Source of the DNA: Alistipes sp.
GTDB lineage: Bacteria > Bacteroidota > Bacteroidia > Bacteroidales > Rikenellaceae
DNA: 64,000 bases
Assembly: GCA_022511345.1 (NCBI GenBank)
Contig: JAFLRR010000003.1
Location: 62,001 to 126,000, forward strand
Direction: 5' to 3'
Positions 62,843-64,000 of the stretch are shown here, one piece after another. The first letter of the stretch is position 1, and the number at the start of each line of letters is the position of its first letter. The translations under genes and the position numbers were made by a program. The notes beneath the pieces are model-generated. The model was not told the origin of the DNA and did no database searches. It was given only the letters and a program-made list of their open reading frames with translations.

Positions 62843-62897
62843 CAAAAGGATAACGGGCGCCGGGATGAACCGGTGCGGCCTGAAACAAATTGATGAT

Positions 62898-64000
62898 ATG
62901 CAGCGATTCGTTCACCTTCATGTACATACGCAGTATTCGCTGCTCGACGGACAGGCTTCGATTCCAAAGCTCGTCGACAAGGCGATGGCTGACGGAATGC
63001 CGGGCATTGCCGTGACCGACCACGGCAATATGTTCGGTATCAAGGAGTTCTACAACTATGTGAAGAAGGTGCGCGGCAAATACAAGGAGAAAGCCGCCGA
63101 ATGCGAGGCCCGCATCGAGGCCCTGAACAACGGTTCGGCCGAGTCGGAGAATCCCGAAGAGGAGCTTGTAAAGCTGAACAAAGAGTTGGCGGATTACCGG
63201 TTCAAGTCCAATTTTAAGCCGATTATCGGATGCGAAGTCTATGTCGCACCCAGAACTATGCGCGACAAGGATGGAAAGGCTGACCGCGGTTATCACCTTA
63301 TTCTGTTGGCCAAGAATCTGAAAGGCTATCACAACCTGATAAAAATAGTCTCGAGAGCGTGGACGGAGGGTTATTATTACGCTCATGCGCGAACCGACCG
63401 CACGGAGATAGAGAAGTATCACGAGGGGCTGATATGCTGCTCGGCCTGTCTTGCCGGAGAGGTGCCGCGTGCGATTACGGCCGACGACGAAGCCCGCATC
63501 GAGGAGTCGGTGCTCTGGCACAAACGGGTCTTCGGCGACGATTACTATCTGGAGCTGCAGCTGCACAAGGCGACTGTCGAGCGGGCCAATCACGAGGCCT
63601 ACCCCATGCAGCTCAAAGTCAATGAGCGGCTGCGTGAGTTGGCTGCCCGACACGGCATACGCACCGTCTGCACGAATGACGTTCATTTCGTAGACGAGGA
63701 TAATGCCGAGGCGCACGACCGTCTGATATGTCTGTCGACCGGCAAGGATCTTGACGACCCGAAGCGAATGCTCTACTCGAAGCAGGAGTGGCTGAAGACT
63801 ACGGCCGAGATGGCTGCCATATTCGGCCAGAGCGACCCCGATGCCATGGCCGCTACGGTCGACATATGCAACAGCGTCGAGACCTACTCCATCGACCATG
63901 CGCCGATAATGCCTACGTTCGAGATTCCGCAGTCGTTCGGCACCGAGGAGGGTTACAGAGCCAAATATACCGAGCAGGACCTCTTCGAGGAGTTCACGCG
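62898..64000 (+). CDS. dnaE: DNA polymerase III alpha subunit (5' part, truncated by window edge)
   Basis: The first 367 codons are present and the frame runs off the window. The N-terminal PHP domain is clear: MQRFVHLHVHTQYSLLDGQASIPKLVDKAMADGMPGIAVTDHGNMFG, KPIIGCEVYVAP, and HLILLAKNLKGYHNLIKIVSRAW. A charged insertion of about 35 residues (near 55-90, with KEKAAECEARIEALNN and ENPEEELVKLNKELADY) separates the first two parts and is common in Bacteroidota DnaE. The protein is the replicative polymerase; the catalytic domain lies beyond the window. Confidence 0.96.
   Translation, partial: MQRFVHLHVHTQYSLLDGQASIPKLVDKAMADGMPGIAVTDHGNMFGIKEFYNYVKKVRGKYKEKAAECEARIEALNNGSAESENPEEELVKLNKELADYRFKSNFKPIIGCEVYVAPRTMRDKDGKADRGYHLILLAKNLKGYHNLIKIVSRAWTEGYYYAHARTDRTEIEKYHEGLICCSACLAGEVPRAITADDEARIEESVLWHKRVFGDDYYLELQLHKATVERANHEAYPMQLKVNERLRELAARHGIRTVCTNDVHFVDEDNAEAHDRLICLSTGKDLDDPKRMLYSKQEWLKTTAEMAAIFGQSDPDAMAATVDICNSVETYSIDHAPIMPTFEIPQSFGTEEGYRAKYTEQDLFEEFT

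Overview
The window is a GC-rich stretch of ordinary bacterial chromosome from a member of the Bacteroidota, most likely order Bacteroidales; an Alistipes/Rikenellaceae-like genome is my best guess, at genus-level confidence only. Reasons: an LptD of the Bacteroidota type, DUF4491 and PUR-alpha-like small proteins, the gene order rplM-rpsI-rpsB-tsf, a Na+-pumping methylmalonyl-CoA decarboxylase operon for propionate formation, CBM20-GH77 amylomaltase, and above all the promoters: more than twenty genes are preceded by the Bacteroidota -7 element TAnnTTTG, several with a TTTG -33 box 19-20 nt upstream, and few have a clear Shine-Dalgarno sequence. No rRNA, tRNA, CRISPR array, transposase or prophage gene was seen.

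Layout. 1-7.2 kb: end of lptD, typA, aroB, and a large receiver-like/PEP-synthase-like fusion protein. 7.2-10.1 kb: translation operon rplM-rpsI-rpsB-tsf (minus strand) with structured leaders. 10.2-14.4 kb: mce-mmdA-oadG-mmdC-mmdB (minus), converting (R)-methylmalonyl-CoA to propionyl-CoA while pumping Na+. 14.6-20.4 kb: Na+/solute symporter, large secreted amidase-like protein, YqeY and a BASS-like transporter. 20.4-28.5 kb: malQ, HAD hydrolase/engB, a MazG-like protein, metK behind a SAM-II riboswitch, lepA. 28.5-32 kb: anaerobic ribonucleotide reductase nrdD-nrdG behind a cobalamin riboswitch, and a divergent TSCPD-domain protein. 32-41.2 kb: DMT transporter, lysA, ubiA-like prenyltransferase, pheT, GH20 hexosaminidase, mazG, gamma-carbonic anhydrase. 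41.2-47.1 kb: LytS/LytTR two-component pair, a Spy-like secreted protein and a TonB-receptor-like barrel, with repeated sequence boxes that may be the regulator's sites. 47.1-52 kb: tolC-hlyD-ABC2-ABC2 efflux operon without an ATPase gene. 52-64 kb: a RibD-like enzyme with reversed domain order, porin, DUF4491, ettA-hisS-S41 protease operon, CapA lipoprotein, PUR-alpha-like protein, YqaA-like protein, aroE and the start of dnaE.

The most interesting items are the two riboswitches (SAM-II on metK, cobalamin on nrdDG), the receiver/ATP-grasp fusion lacking the phosphohistidine domain, the domain-permuted RibD, and the candidate LytTR direct repeats. Most genes are core metabolism, and nothing suggests recent acquisition. 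Start codons were moved downstream from the longest open frame wherever family N-termini and promoter positions required it.
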